Origin: a virus
Strand: one strand, 5' to 3'
DNA length: 37,268 nt
Virus record (IMG/VR): IMGVR_UViG_3300045999_002292
Span: 1 to 37,268 of that record
The stretch's first letter is position 1, and each line of letters begins with the position of its first letter. Below are positions 29,598-37,012 of this stretch, in pieces. A program made the position numbers and the translations under genes. The notes under the pieces were generated by a model, which was not told the DNA's origin, searched no databases, and worked only from the letters and a program-made list of their open reading frames with translations.

Positions 29598-30028
29598 TAC
29601 GCTTGTGCTAAAGTTAATATTCCACTCGCATTAAAAGTAACTGTAAAATTTCCTGCAGTTGATACAATATCACTACCAAAGTCAATATATCCTATCAATT
29701 CGTCTGCACTTGCTAAACCGCCTCGTGACTTATATAAAACCCCTGCACGTGCCGTTATTGTAGCCGTTGGTATTACGATATCGTCAGCATCAAAAACACC
29801 CGTATTATTGGTATTGTTTTGCGTTACGGTTTTACCTGCTAAAGTAACACCCCCTGCCGTATATCCTGCTCCTACTACTTCATTTGTTACATCACTTCTT
29901 TTAGTGTTAGTATCTACGTTTGGAGTATAGGCACTTGTTACCAACATCATTTTTATGGTGTCGGTATCTAAGTCAATAGAACCGTTTTGTATATCTCTTA
30001 AAAAAGAGTTGTAAATTAAATTTGCCAT
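29597..30028 (-). CDS. Structural protein with small beta domain (143 aa)
   Basis: Begins MANLIYNSFLRDIQNGSIDL, then IKMMLVTSAYTPNVDTNTKR, SDVTNEVVGAGYTAGG. This N-terminal pattern is frequent in small phage tail proteins encoded next to fibres. The end FNASGILTLAQA is hydrophobic. Role: probably a fibre-associated or decoration protein. Confidence 0.55.
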   Translation of the reverse strand: MANLIYNSFLRDIQNGSIDLDTDTIKMMLVTSAYTPNVDTNTKRSDVTNEVVGAGYTAGGVTLAGKTVTQNNTNNTGVFDADDIVIPTATITARAGVLYKSRGGLASADELIGYIDFGSDIVSTAGNFTVTFNASGILTLAQA

Positions 30029-30029
30029 A

Positions 30030-30416
30030 TTATTTTATTTTTTTAAGTGTTATTTTTTCTTGTCTTACTTGGCAATTGTCGCACGTTTCTTTATAGTCAT
30101 CAACTGTTTTTTGTAAGTGTTCTATATTGCCTTTTTGTATTTGAATAGTTGTGATTAAATCTTTTTGCGTTTCTTTTAGGGTTTTTATTTCAGCATTCAT
30201 TCCATCAAACTGCTCTTTTAATCTAAGCGACATTAAAGCGTAAACCTCATCTGTCATTTTCTGAGCGGTTAAATTTTCTTGTCTTTCTTTACCTTCTTCT
30301 TGCCCCGCTATTGCTCTTTCTTTTCGTTTAATGTAACGAATAGTAATAAGGAAAGTTAATACCGCCGTAAAAGTTCCAAACCCCCCAAAAGCTAATGCAA
30401 TTTCTAACCAATTCAT
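30030..30416 (-). CDS. Membrane-anchored coiled-coil protein, lysis candidate
   Basis: 128 residues: one N-terminal membrane helix (WLEIALAFGGFGTFTAVLTF, LITIRY) and about 80 residues of charged coiled coil with a C-D-N-C pair near the end. It is followed by a three-helix membrane protein, and the pair lies in the same operon as the amidase. It may be an inner-membrane spanin or a holin partner. Confidence 0.5.
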   Translation of the reverse strand: MNWLEIALAFGGFGTFTAVLTFLITIRYIKRKERAIAGQEEGKERQENLTAQKMTDEVYALMSLRLKEQFDGMNAEIKTLKETQKDLITTIQIQKGNIEHLQKTVDDYKETCDNCQVRQEKITLKKIK

Positions 30417-30417
30417 A

Positions 30418-30684
30418 CTATAAAAATAAAATAATTAAACTTCCAATTCCCGAACCTATTGCACTATAAAAAACATCGTTCCAATCCCATTGTACACCGT
30501 TATATCTATATGTTTGTTCGCCCTCCCAAATAACACCTCCACAATAACCAATAAACAACGCTATAATGATTATCATATAATTTTGCCACTCGGTTACATT
30601 GTGTAAAATTAAAGCCGTTAAAACTCCTATTAAGAATCCTATTCCTAAATGTTTGTGATAGTTATTTTTAAAAAAGTCTTTCAT
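30418..30684 (-). CDS. Holin candidate, three membrane helices
   Basis: 88 residues with hydrophobic segments at about 14-29 (IGFLIGVLTALILHNV), 35-51 (NYMIIIIALFIGYCGGV) and 73-88 (AIGSGIGSLIILFL), and charged ends. Size and topology fit a class I holin. It is 1 base after the coiled-coil gene and in the same operon as the endolysin. Confidence 0.55.
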   Translation of the reverse strand: MKDFFKNNYHKHLGIGFLIGVLTALILHNVTEWQNYMIIIIALFIGYCGGVIWEGEQTYRYNGVQWDWNDVFYSAIGSGIGSLIILFL

Positions 30685-30688
30685 AGTA

Positions 30689-31276
30689 TTAATTTAAAAC
30701 CCACCCGAAAACGTTAGGAGCCCAAACATTATTTGCACTCGTACTTCTATAAACGGGGTCGTTAATTGTTGGAAAATGTACTAAATCATCTATTTGGTAA
30801 GCGTCTTGTGCCCCTGTTGGTTGCACCCATACACCAATAGTTCCTGCGGGTTGAACCTCAGTAAATAAAGCGGGCACGTTAATAGGTCGCCAATCACTTT
30901 GACTTGTATGTGCTTGTACGCACTTGTATAACTTTAATTCGTTAGTATTATTAAAATCCTGACATTTTTCTCCTAAAGCATAAGATTTCTCATTTGCATC
31001 CCACAAAGGATAAACAGACTGAACCGTTAAAGCATCCGAATCGGGTAAAGTTTGTTGCTGAGTTACAACCGCATCTAAAGCTAATTTCTGAGCAAGTGCA
31101 ATTTGTTGTTGTTTGGCTTTCTCAATTAATTCCGATTGAATCTGTGCGTTTTGTTGCTCTTGTATTTCCTCATCTGAAATAATGATAGTATCATAAGGTA
31201 CTCCGTTTGGAATAGTTGTAATATCCAAAGTTTCAATACTTGTATTTTCTAAAATGTATCTATATTTCGTTATCAT
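30689..31276 (-). CDS. Fibre/adhesin with carbohydrate-binding (CBM5/12-like) module
   Basis: 195 residues. N-terminal strands and a Gln-rich helix (EEIQEQQNAQIQSELIEKAK) are followed by a C-terminal chitin-binding-like module: YPLWDANEKSYALGEKCQDF, YKCVQAHTSQSDWRPINVP and FTEVQPAG, with conserved Trp and Tyr residues. Such modules in tail fibres attach to cell-surface polysaccharides. It overlaps the 31273 gene by 4 bases. Confidence 0.6.
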   Translation of the reverse strand: MITKYRYILENTSIETLDITTIPNGVPYDTIIISDEEIQEQQNAQIQSELIEKAKQQQIALAQKLALDAVVTQQQTLPDSDALTVQSVYPLWDANEKSYALGEKCQDFNNTNELKLYKCVQAHTSQSDWRPINVPALFTEVQPAGTIGVWVQPTGAQDAYQIDDLVHFPTINDPVYRSTSANNVWAPNVFGWVLN

Positions 31277-32943
31277 GTTAAAGGAGTTGTTAATTTTAAA
31301 TCAATGTGTACATAATCTAAATAAATATTTCTCGTTGTTGTACCCGCGGTTTTTACGATATAACTTTGTAAAGATAGTTTTTTTGTTTGTCCCGTTGGTA
31401 TGTTGGTTGTATGCGTTGCCACCAAAGAATTGTTTATAAAAAACTGTACACTCGTGCCGTTCCCATTTACTATAAAAGATAGTTTTTGAAATGTAGTAGC
31501 ACTAACCGCAACACCCGTATCTGTGATTGTTCTAGTTGAATTATTTATAGTAACAACTTGCCAATTTGGAGAGGCTGTATTGTTTGTAGTTCCCGCAACC
31601 CCACCTTCATCATAAACAAAAGCTATACAATCTCCTGCATTGTTTGTTCTAGTATTAAACAATCCCGAAAAAACTAAATATCTTTCTGTTCCCGTTGATA
31701 AAGTAGGACAAACAATTAAAGCATTATGTTCTAATCTTCCAACACCTACGGGAATCGAACCCGTACTAAAACCAATAAAAGCACCCGCAAATCCTGTCGT
31801 AGTTGTTCCTGTTAAACATTCTAAAACACCTATGTTAGAAGATGTTATTTGTGTTGGGTTAGTTGTTGAACGAATAGGTATTGCACTAGAACCCGCACCG
31901 CTAGTGTTTAGGTTTAATAAAGTATCGTTTATTGATTGCCCTGTATCGTTTGACCCTAATCCGTAAAAATGATTGAAATAATTTATTCCGTATTTATAGT
32001 TTGACTTTTCAAGTTCACTTATCGGTAATTCATATTTTAAATTAAAATTATCGAGGTAAACTGCGTTAATTGTACCATCGTCTTTTCTAAATCTAAAAAT
32101 TAAACTATAGCTGTCTGAATAAGCGGATAAATCAACGGTAAATGTTTGTGAAGATGTTGTCAATTCCACATCTGTATAAGTTTCAATAGTTGTAAATGAA
32201 CCGCCTCCATTTGTTGAAACTTGAAACAAAAAAATAACATCTGGAATCGAATCAAAAGTTTCTCTCCACAAATCAAAAGACACTTCTAAAGGATTGTTAA
32301 CTGTTGGTGTTCTTAAATCCATGTTTTCAACATCAAAAACAACTTTAGAACCATCCCAAATAGGCTCAATTATTAATGATTCCCATCCATCAGGAGGAAA
32401 TGGTGCTAGATTAAATTTTTGCGTTATTTGAAAAGGGTTTCTTTGTAGTAATCCTTCTATTTGTCCTTGCGTTTTATTTGCAAAAATGGTTACACTATCA
32501 TCGGTTGAAATAGGCTCATTAGACAAAGCATCCATTAAACCTATAACATCTACTGTTGGGTCGAATGAACCGCCTCCGCTAGTGATTATATTATAAGTCC
32601 ATGTCGCACCGTTGTAAAAAACGTAAACTAAATTATTTGATGTGAAGTTAAAACCATCGATTAGAAAATCACCGTTTACGCTATAAACAACGTAACCTCT
32701 TGCAACGGTTGGAGTAGGGCTTGTAATTTCTATTCCTGTATCATTTCCTATTGAATAATAATTATCGTATTGAGCGGTTATGTCGGAAGTTACAATAATC
32801 CATTCTGCCGTTCCGCCACCACCTAAATCTGCTATATCCTGAGTAGTTGCTTTAACAGTAATACCGCCTTGAACAATTGGCACTTCCTCCGTTCCTGTTA
32901 AAGTTCCCGCTCCTGTTAATTCACTAATTTTTTTGTCAGCCAT
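31273..32943 (-). CDS. Long tail fibre protein (556 aa)
   Basis: Begins MADKKISELTGAGTLTGTEE, VPIVQGGITVKATTQDIADL, a tail-attachment motif common to fibres of Bacteroidota phages. Two Gly/Ser/Thr-rich jelly-roll-like regions follow, at about 210-310 and 340-550 (the second with GNGTSVQFFINNSLVATHTT, concanavalin/LamG-like). Probably the receptor-binding fibre. It shares one base with the preceding gene. Confidence 0.68.
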   Translation of the reverse strand: MADKKISELTGAGTLTGTEEVPIVQGGITVKATTQDIADLGGGGTAEWIIVTSDITAQYDNYYSIGNDTGIEITSPTPTVARGYVVYSVNGDFLIDGFNFTSNNLVYVFYNGATWTYNIITSGGGSFDPTVDVIGLMDALSNEPISTDDSVTIFANKTQGQIEGLLQRNPFQITQKFNLAPFPPDGWESLIIEPIWDGSKVVFDVENMDLRTPTVNNPLEVSFDLWRETFDSIPDVIFLFQVSTNGGGSFTTIETYTDVELTTSSQTFTVDLSAYSDSYSLIFRFRKDDGTINAVYLDNFNLKYELPISELEKSNYKYGINYFNHFYGLGSNDTGQSINDTLLNLNTSGAGSSAIPIRSTTNPTQITSSNIGVLECLTGTTTTGFAGAFIGFSTGSIPVGVGRLEHNALIVCPTLSTGTERYLVFSGLFNTRTNNAGDCIAFVYDEGGVAGTTNNTASPNWQVVTINNSTRTITDTGVAVSATTFQKLSFIVNGNGTSVQFFINNSLVATHTTNIPTGQTKKLSLQSYIVKTAGTTTRNIYLDYVHIDLKLTTPLT

Positions 32944-33503
32944 TATAATAATATTTTAAACCCGTTTTCTTGTAAAATAAAATCTCCGTTTTCTTGCAAT
33001 AAGAATCCACCGTCAATTATAAACCCTGCATCTTCTAAATCTTCTATAAACAAACTACTTCTGATTTCTTGCCCCTCAAAACTAAAATTAAAGCCGTTTA
33101 ATTCACTTTTACCGCCTCCTGTATTATAACTAAAGTTTGTACATTCTAAACCGTTGTAAAGTCCTAATATTTTATAGTTCCCGTTTCTGTCTTGAATTAT
33201 AATTCTATAATCTTTTTTAACTAACTTTTGTAATTCAAAAAAATCATCAGTACCTATTAAAGTAAATTCTAAATTTTGATTATAAAATTTACCTCCTTCA
33301 TTTTCTTGCATCGGTTCGTTAAAACTAATAACATTTGTTTCAAATTCAAAGATTGTAGTAGTAGGAAAACTTGTTAAATACTCTCCATCTGTAATTATTT
33401 GACTTCTTAAATACTTTACAAATGGAAATAAGTATAATTTTCTTACCCCTCCTAAATTATCTTTGCATCTTCTATCAAAACCCTGTGTTATTCTAAGTAC
33501 CAT
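32943..33503 (-). CDS. Tail-tube-like protein, paralogue of the 36452 gene
   Basis: 186 residues. It shares with the 36452-36961 product the order G-x-x-R-x-C-K, GGVRKLYLFPFVK (here)/GGVQSLFLFNFVE (there), a FEF motif, a Q-x-x-x-x-T-L-x-G-T/I-D block, QDRNGNYKILGLYNG/KDRNGVYHAVGLDDA and TGGGKSELNGFNFSFEG/TGGAKTDMNGYTITG. I read both as tail-tube folds. The C terminus has a tandem LLQENGDFILQENG repeat. It follows the connector gene (overlap 16 bases), so it may form an adaptor ring rather than the tube. Confidence 0.62.
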   Translation of the reverse strand: MVLRITQGFDRRCKDNLGGVRKLYLFPFVKYLRSQIITDGEYLTSFPTTTIFEFETNVISFNEPMQENEGGKFYNQNLEFTLIGTDDFFELQKLVKKDYRIIIQDRNGNYKILGLYNGLECTNFSYNTGGGKSELNGFNFSFEGQEIRSSLFIEDLEDAGFIIDGGFLLQENGDFILQENGFKILL

Positions 33504-34018
33504 GGTTTTCTATGTAAATTATCATCTAATTTCCATCCCGCCGTAACACTTAAATCTTTAACCGCATTTACTTCATCCTGACACGTTTTATATTCGGGCA
33601 ACATATTTTTACAAATCCATTTATTAAAACGTGAAATATAAGACTGAGCAAAATCACTATATTTTTTGGCTAAAAATTGTGCTTCTCTTTGGTCTACTAC
33701 TTCGCTATTCTCAGGAGCGTGTTTATATAAACCTCCGTTAGTTAACATATAACTTGCAATCGTTATAAACTCAGCAATAGCACTATTTTTGGTTATTGGT
33801 TTTACAAATTCGTTAAATAATATCAAATAATCACCCGTTAAAGCATCGTTTTCAAAGTCATCTACTATTTTATCGTACAAAATAGAACCCAAAAGAGGCT
33901 CAATTACTGTTACTTGTACGTTAGCAATGCAGAAAACATACTTATCTATATCAACATTGCCCCCTAAAACGGTGGTTGCGGTGATTTCTTCGGGTCTTAT
34001 AAATAGTAATTCAGCCAT
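33488..34018 (-). CDS. Head-tail connector protein, DUF6712-like
   Basis: 176 residues, mostly helical: MAELLFIRPEEITATTVLGG, then VTVIEPLLGSILYDKIVDDF, and SYMLTNGGLYKHAPENSEVV, the pattern of the DUF6712 family that lies after portal in Bacteroidota phages. Ends in a Trp-rich tail (WKLDDNLHRKPWYLE). One base after the portal gene. Likely an adaptor beneath the portal. Confidence 0.62.
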   Translation of the reverse strand: MAELLFIRPEEITATTVLGGNVDIDKYVFCIANVQVTVIEPLLGSILYDKIVDDFENDALTGDYLILFNEFVKPITKNSAIAEFITIASYMLTNGGLYKHAPENSEVVDQREAQFLAKKYSDFAQSYISRFNKWICKNMLPEYKTCQDEVNAVKDLSVTAGWKLDDNLHRKPWYLE

Positions 34019-34019
34019 T

Positions 34020-35681
34020 TTATTTTGGTAAAAAGCCTTGATTAGGCATATTAATTGGTTTTATTGATACTAAATTGTCATTAACGGGTACTTTATAACC
34101 TCGTCTTCGTGCCTCGCTTGTGCTTATTTGCTCGGATAAAGGACTATTTACATCGATTTTAACTCCTTTTTTAACGTAAATTAGCCTAAACCATTGATGA
34201 TAACAGTTTGCACCGCCTTTATAAAGCCATATCGAGTATGTATTTGCACCATTTGCACCCCATCCAGGATTAACTGCTCTGTTTTCCATTGCAATTATAT
34301 CTTCTTTTCGGTAAACCTTACCCGCTGACATCATTTTTTGACAAAATTCACGCTCAGGACTTTCTGAACCACTATAACGGTATCTAATTATAATATCTTT
34401 ATTGTCCTGTTCACTATTTGCGTTAGGATTTGCAACCCCTGTACTCGCTAAACTAAACTTTTCTTCTTCTTCATAGTCAACTTCAATCTCATGTACTAAA
34501 TCGTATTCTTCTAAGTCGATAACCTCGCCTTTATCTAGTAAATCATCTAAATCAGTCTTTTTTTTTTCACTACAACAAACATGAGTGCTTAATTGAGTAC
34601 TTGTTTGTGGTAATTCTGTTAAAGGTTTGAAATATAACTGTAAATTCATGTTATAAAAGTTCGTAATATCGTCTAACGCATCTAAAATATAGTTTTGTTT
34701 AGGTTGTATTACTCTTTTTACTAATTGTGCCTCTGCGGTGTCTAATTCATCTGCATTATTACCAAAACCTGTGTTATCTTTAATACCAAATAGCATCGGA
34801 CTTGTAACCATGTGAGCGGTTAACAATTGTTGTCTAGCCTCCTGCGTTAAATACTGCCATTGTTTGTGAGCATCGTTTACGGTTATCGGGGTAACTGTTA
34901 TTTCTGCATCCCTACCGTTAAAAGATAGTACAAATTTACCCGCGTTACTTGACCCAGTTAATTTAGATTTTATTTTTTTTTCTAAAAGGTCTTTCTCATC
35001 AGGCAACATTGAGTTACCATCGGGAATGTTTATAATATACCCAAAAGACAAACCGTTTTGAATGTGTGAAATATAATAGTTAGCTATTTCCTCTTCCATT
35101 TCAGCATAAGGCAAACCAGCGATATAATCAGGGTCGCTAAAATACTCTTTACCCGCTTTGTATGGCTTAACTACATAAATTTCTATCTCGTCTTTAGTAG
35201 TTCCAAATGTAGGGTAATAGGTAGGCTCATATTTAGTGTATTTAGTCCAATCTTTGCAATACCAATAACCCTCAATCTCATCATCTTCATTCGCTATTTG
35301 TGGTGCAATTTTATTAATAGGCAAATGGTAAATTCCTGCGATGTCTTTTCTGTCTTTAGTCTTGACTACTTGCATAGCACACTCGCCAAACATACAAAAG
35401 TCGTCAACTATATTTCTAAGGTCTTTTTTTGAAAGTAAAGAAACAAATTTAACCCAATCGGTAGTATTCGTACTTGCGTTTTTAGCTTTTATGCCTTGCC
35501 CATAAGTAAGGTTGGTATATGCTTGTAAAATACTTGCATTTGTAGGACTGCCGTTTCTTCTATCAATTATGTACTGATAGAATGAATTATTACGACCATT
35601 TAAAACCCAATCTTTAGATTTATTTTCCTCGATTTTTGGTCTTATGTAGTTGTTTAGTTGTATTAATCTTATATCACTCAT
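34020..35681 (-). CDS. Portal protein fused to a C-terminal MuF-like domain
   Basis: 553 residues. The portal core (about 1-365) contains the wing and stem pattern (VDDFCMFGECAMQVVKTKDR; AHMVTSPMLFGIKDNTGFGN; YILDALDDITNFYN). An acidic linker (372-410) follows, starting with Lys codons in a run of ten A residues, and then a C-terminal domain (RYSGSESPEREFCQKMMSAG, NRAVNPGWGANGANTYSIW, CYHQWFRLIYVKKG) like the MuF/head morphogenesis region. The fusion is known in Bacteroidota phages. It overlaps the upstream 101-residue gene by 8 bases. Confidence 0.82.
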   Translation of the reverse strand: MSDIRLIQLNNYIRPKIEENKSKDWVLNGRNNSFYQYIIDRRNGSPTNASILQAYTNLTYGQGIKAKNASTNTTDWVKFVSLLSKKDLRNIVDDFCMFGECAMQVVKTKDRKDIAGIYHLPINKIAPQIANEDDEIEGYWYCKDWTKYTKYEPTYYPTFGTTKDEIEIYVVKPYKAGKEYFSDPDYIAGLPYAEMEEEIANYYISHIQNGLSFGYIINIPDGNSMLPDEKDLLEKKIKSKLTGSSNAGKFVLSFNGRDAEITVTPITVNDAHKQWQYLTQEARQQLLTAHMVTSPMLFGIKDNTGFGNNADELDTAEAQLVKRVIQPKQNYILDALDDITNFYNMNLQLYFKPLTELPQTSTQLSTHVCCSEKKKTDLDDLLDKGEVIDLEEYDLVHEIEVDYEEEEKFSLASTGVANPNANSEQDNKDIIIRYRYSGSESPEREFCQKMMSAGKVYRKEDIIAMENRAVNPGWGANGANTYSIWLYKGGANCYHQWFRLIYVKKGVKIDVNSPLSEQISTSEARRRGYKVPVNDNLVSIKPINMPNQGFLPK

Positions 35682-35979
35682 ATCGGTAGAATCCTGCGGT
35701 TAATTTGTAACTTTGTGTTGCTTGGTCTGTTGCTATTATTTTGCCTCTATAAACTATATCGTTACCCTCTTTAATAAGTATTTCGTACTTGTCATTGTTT
35801 TGGAAAGTAAAGTCAAAAGATATATTTGTAAATCCGTTATGCGTTACATTGTAATTTGTAACCTCAGTAGTTACACCCGTTGCGGGATTTGTAAGTACTA
35901 ACTCCAATTCGTTAAAATCGTAATAACGAGGCACGAATAAAAACGAATGCGATGTATTATCAGGATTAACAACTTTCAT
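35674..35979 (-). CDS. Small beta-rich protein heading late operon A (101 aa)
   Basis: Begins MKVVNPDNTSHSFLFVPRYY, continues with short strands (GFTNISFDFTFQNNDKYEIL) typical of an Ig-like structural protein. It is the first gene behind late promoter A and overlaps portal by 8 bases. Probable minor virion protein. No family is recognised. Confidence 0.55.
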   Translation of the reverse strand: MKVVNPDNTSHSFLFVPRYYDFNELELVLTNPATGVTTEVTNYNVTHNGFTNISFDFTFQNNDKYEILIKEGNDIVYRGKIIATDQATQSYKLTAGFYRYE

Positions 35980-36011
35980 ATTATTAAAACGTTTTTTAAG
36001 GTTTTTTGTTA
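35980..36011 (-). promoter_or_regulatory. Late promoter A, ECF-sigma type
   Basis: Minus-strand TAACAAAAA (36011-36003), N7, AAAACGTTTTAA, TA, ATATG. Same spacing as promoters B and C. It is back to back with, and shares bases 36006-36008 with, the plus-strand promoter below. Confidence 0.75.
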
Positions 36012-36037
36012 TACATAAGAAAAAATGTTTACTTTTG
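36006..36037 (+). promoter_or_regulatory. Bacteroidota-type promoter for the plus-strand gene at 36054
   Basis: TTG (36006-36008), 21 nt, TACTTTTG (36030-36037), 16 bases before the ATG at 36054. Its -33 box overlaps the -35-like element of late promoter A, so use of one may block the other. Confidence 0.65.
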
Positions 36038-36053
36038 AATAAAATATTTAATT

Positions 36054-36395
36054 ATGAACTTAGATACTTACATCGGAACGCTTTATAATAAAGCAATGTT
36101 TGATTTTAACGAATACGTTGAAATGCTTTACATACAAGCAAAAAGTAAATGTTCACTAGAAACAAACAAAGGAATAAATGAAAAACTTATTGAAGATTAT
36201 CTAAAAAAACGTGGTTATACAATGAACTATATTTTAGGTAAAAGCGTAATGGTAAAAGATTTTACTTGTGTTTTTGTAGATAAGTATGCTATTGAAGTTT
36301 GGCATGATAAAACAAACAATAATAAATCAGTATTTATAAATGAAAGTTTATTAACGGGTTTGCCTATTACTTTGAAATATATGGAAAGAATTTAA
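36054..36395 (+). CDS. Hypothetical cytoplasmic protein, moron-like (113 aa)
   Basis: Begins MNLDTYIGTLYNKAMFDFNE and contains KLIEDYLKKRGYTMNYILGK and FVDKYAIEVWHDKTNNNKSV, an alpha/beta protein with no signal peptide. It is the longer of the two plus-strand genes, has its own host-type promoter, and is closed on its other side by a terminator at 36403-36424. This independent unit is typical of morons; no function can be read from the sequence. Confidence 0.62.
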   Translation: MNLDTYIGTLYNKAMFDFNEYVEMLYIQAKSKCSLETNKGINEKLIEDYLKKRGYTMNYILGKSVMVKDFTCVFVDKYAIEVWHDKTNNNKSVFINESLLTGLPITLKYMERI

Positions 36396-36402
36396 ACTAA
36401 AA

Positions 36403-36424
36403 ACCCCGTAAATTAATACGGGGT
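36403..36424 (-). terminator. Intrinsic terminator of late operon C
   Basis: Stem ACCCCGTA (36403-36410) with TACGGGGT (36417-36424), 6-nt loop. On the minus strand TTTT follows the stem, so it ends transcription after the tail-tube-like gene at 36452. Confidence 0.8.
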
Positions 36425-36451
36425 AATTAGACAAAACAAAAATCCTTTATA

Positions 36452-36961
36452 TTAAACTAAAGCCAAAAATGCGGTTATTGTCGCTGAATCCAATTTAGGA
36501 CTTAACGCTTTTGTTGTAGATACACCCGTAATAGTGTAGCCATTCATATCTGTTTTTGCTCCTCCCGTTGCTTGGTTGACTGTAAAATCAATTGCATCAT
36601 CTAAACCTACCGCATGATAAACACCGTTGCGGTCTTTTACAACTGCTGAAGTCCATCCCCTAGCTAAAAGATTAAGATTTGCCGAAGTATCAGCATCAAT
36701 TCCTTTTAACATTGCGGTAATTGTTTGAGTATTTACAATAGTTCCCTCGTTACGACTAGGAACCATGTCCTCAACTAATGTTTGTCCATCTCCTTCAACT
36801 TTAAATTCAAATACTTCTGTTAACAATGGATTGATAGCCGTAGCCTCTCCATCAACAACCGTAAAAGCATTTTCTACAAAGTTAAAAAGAAATAAAGACT
36901 GTACTCCTCCCTGAAATTCTTTACAAGCCTTCGCTCGTCCTGTTGTTATATTACAAGCCAT
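36452..36961 (-). CDS. Probable major tail tube protein
   Basis: 169 residues. Begins MACNITTGRAKACKEFQGGV, with the tube-like pattern QSLFLFNFVE, FEFKVEGDGQ, DRNGVYHAVGLDDAIDFTV and GGAKTDMNGYTITG. It is the gene after the capsid in late operon C, behind a hairpin terminator that could set its expression relative to the capsid. A longer paralogue lies at 32943-33503. Which of the two builds the tube is not decided by sequence, but the position next to the capsid favours this one. Confidence 0.62.
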   Translation of the reverse strand: MACNITTGRAKACKEFQGGVQSLFLFNFVENAFTVVDGEATAINPLLTEVFEFKVEGDGQTLVEDMVPSRNEGTIVNTQTITAMLKGIDADTSANLNLLARGWTSAVVKDRNGVYHAVGLDDAIDFTVNQATGGAKTDMNGYTITGVSTTKALSPKLDSATITAFLALV

Positions 36962-36978
36962 AATTATTTGGTTTTAAA

Positions 36979-37002
36979 AACCCCTTAATTTAATAAGGGG
37001 TT
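36979..37002 (-). terminator. Terminator/attenuator between capsid and tail-tube genes
   Basis: Stem AACCCCTTA (36979-36987)/TAAGGGGTT (36994-37002) with a 6-nt loop, followed on the minus strand by TTTAAAA. Partial read-through would lower the tail gene relative to the capsid gene. Confidence 0.72.
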
Positions 37003-37012
37003 ATGTTATTAA

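Noticed and set aside
31640-31966. Plus-strand frame of 108 codons in the long fibre gene
   Set aside because: Antisense shadow of a Thr/Gly/Val-rich coding region; no start context or promoter.
34970-34985. A second A run in the portal gene as a frameshift site
   Set aside because: It lies inside the portal core at a Lys-rich segment; a shift would truncate the domain and no meaningful alternative frame follows.
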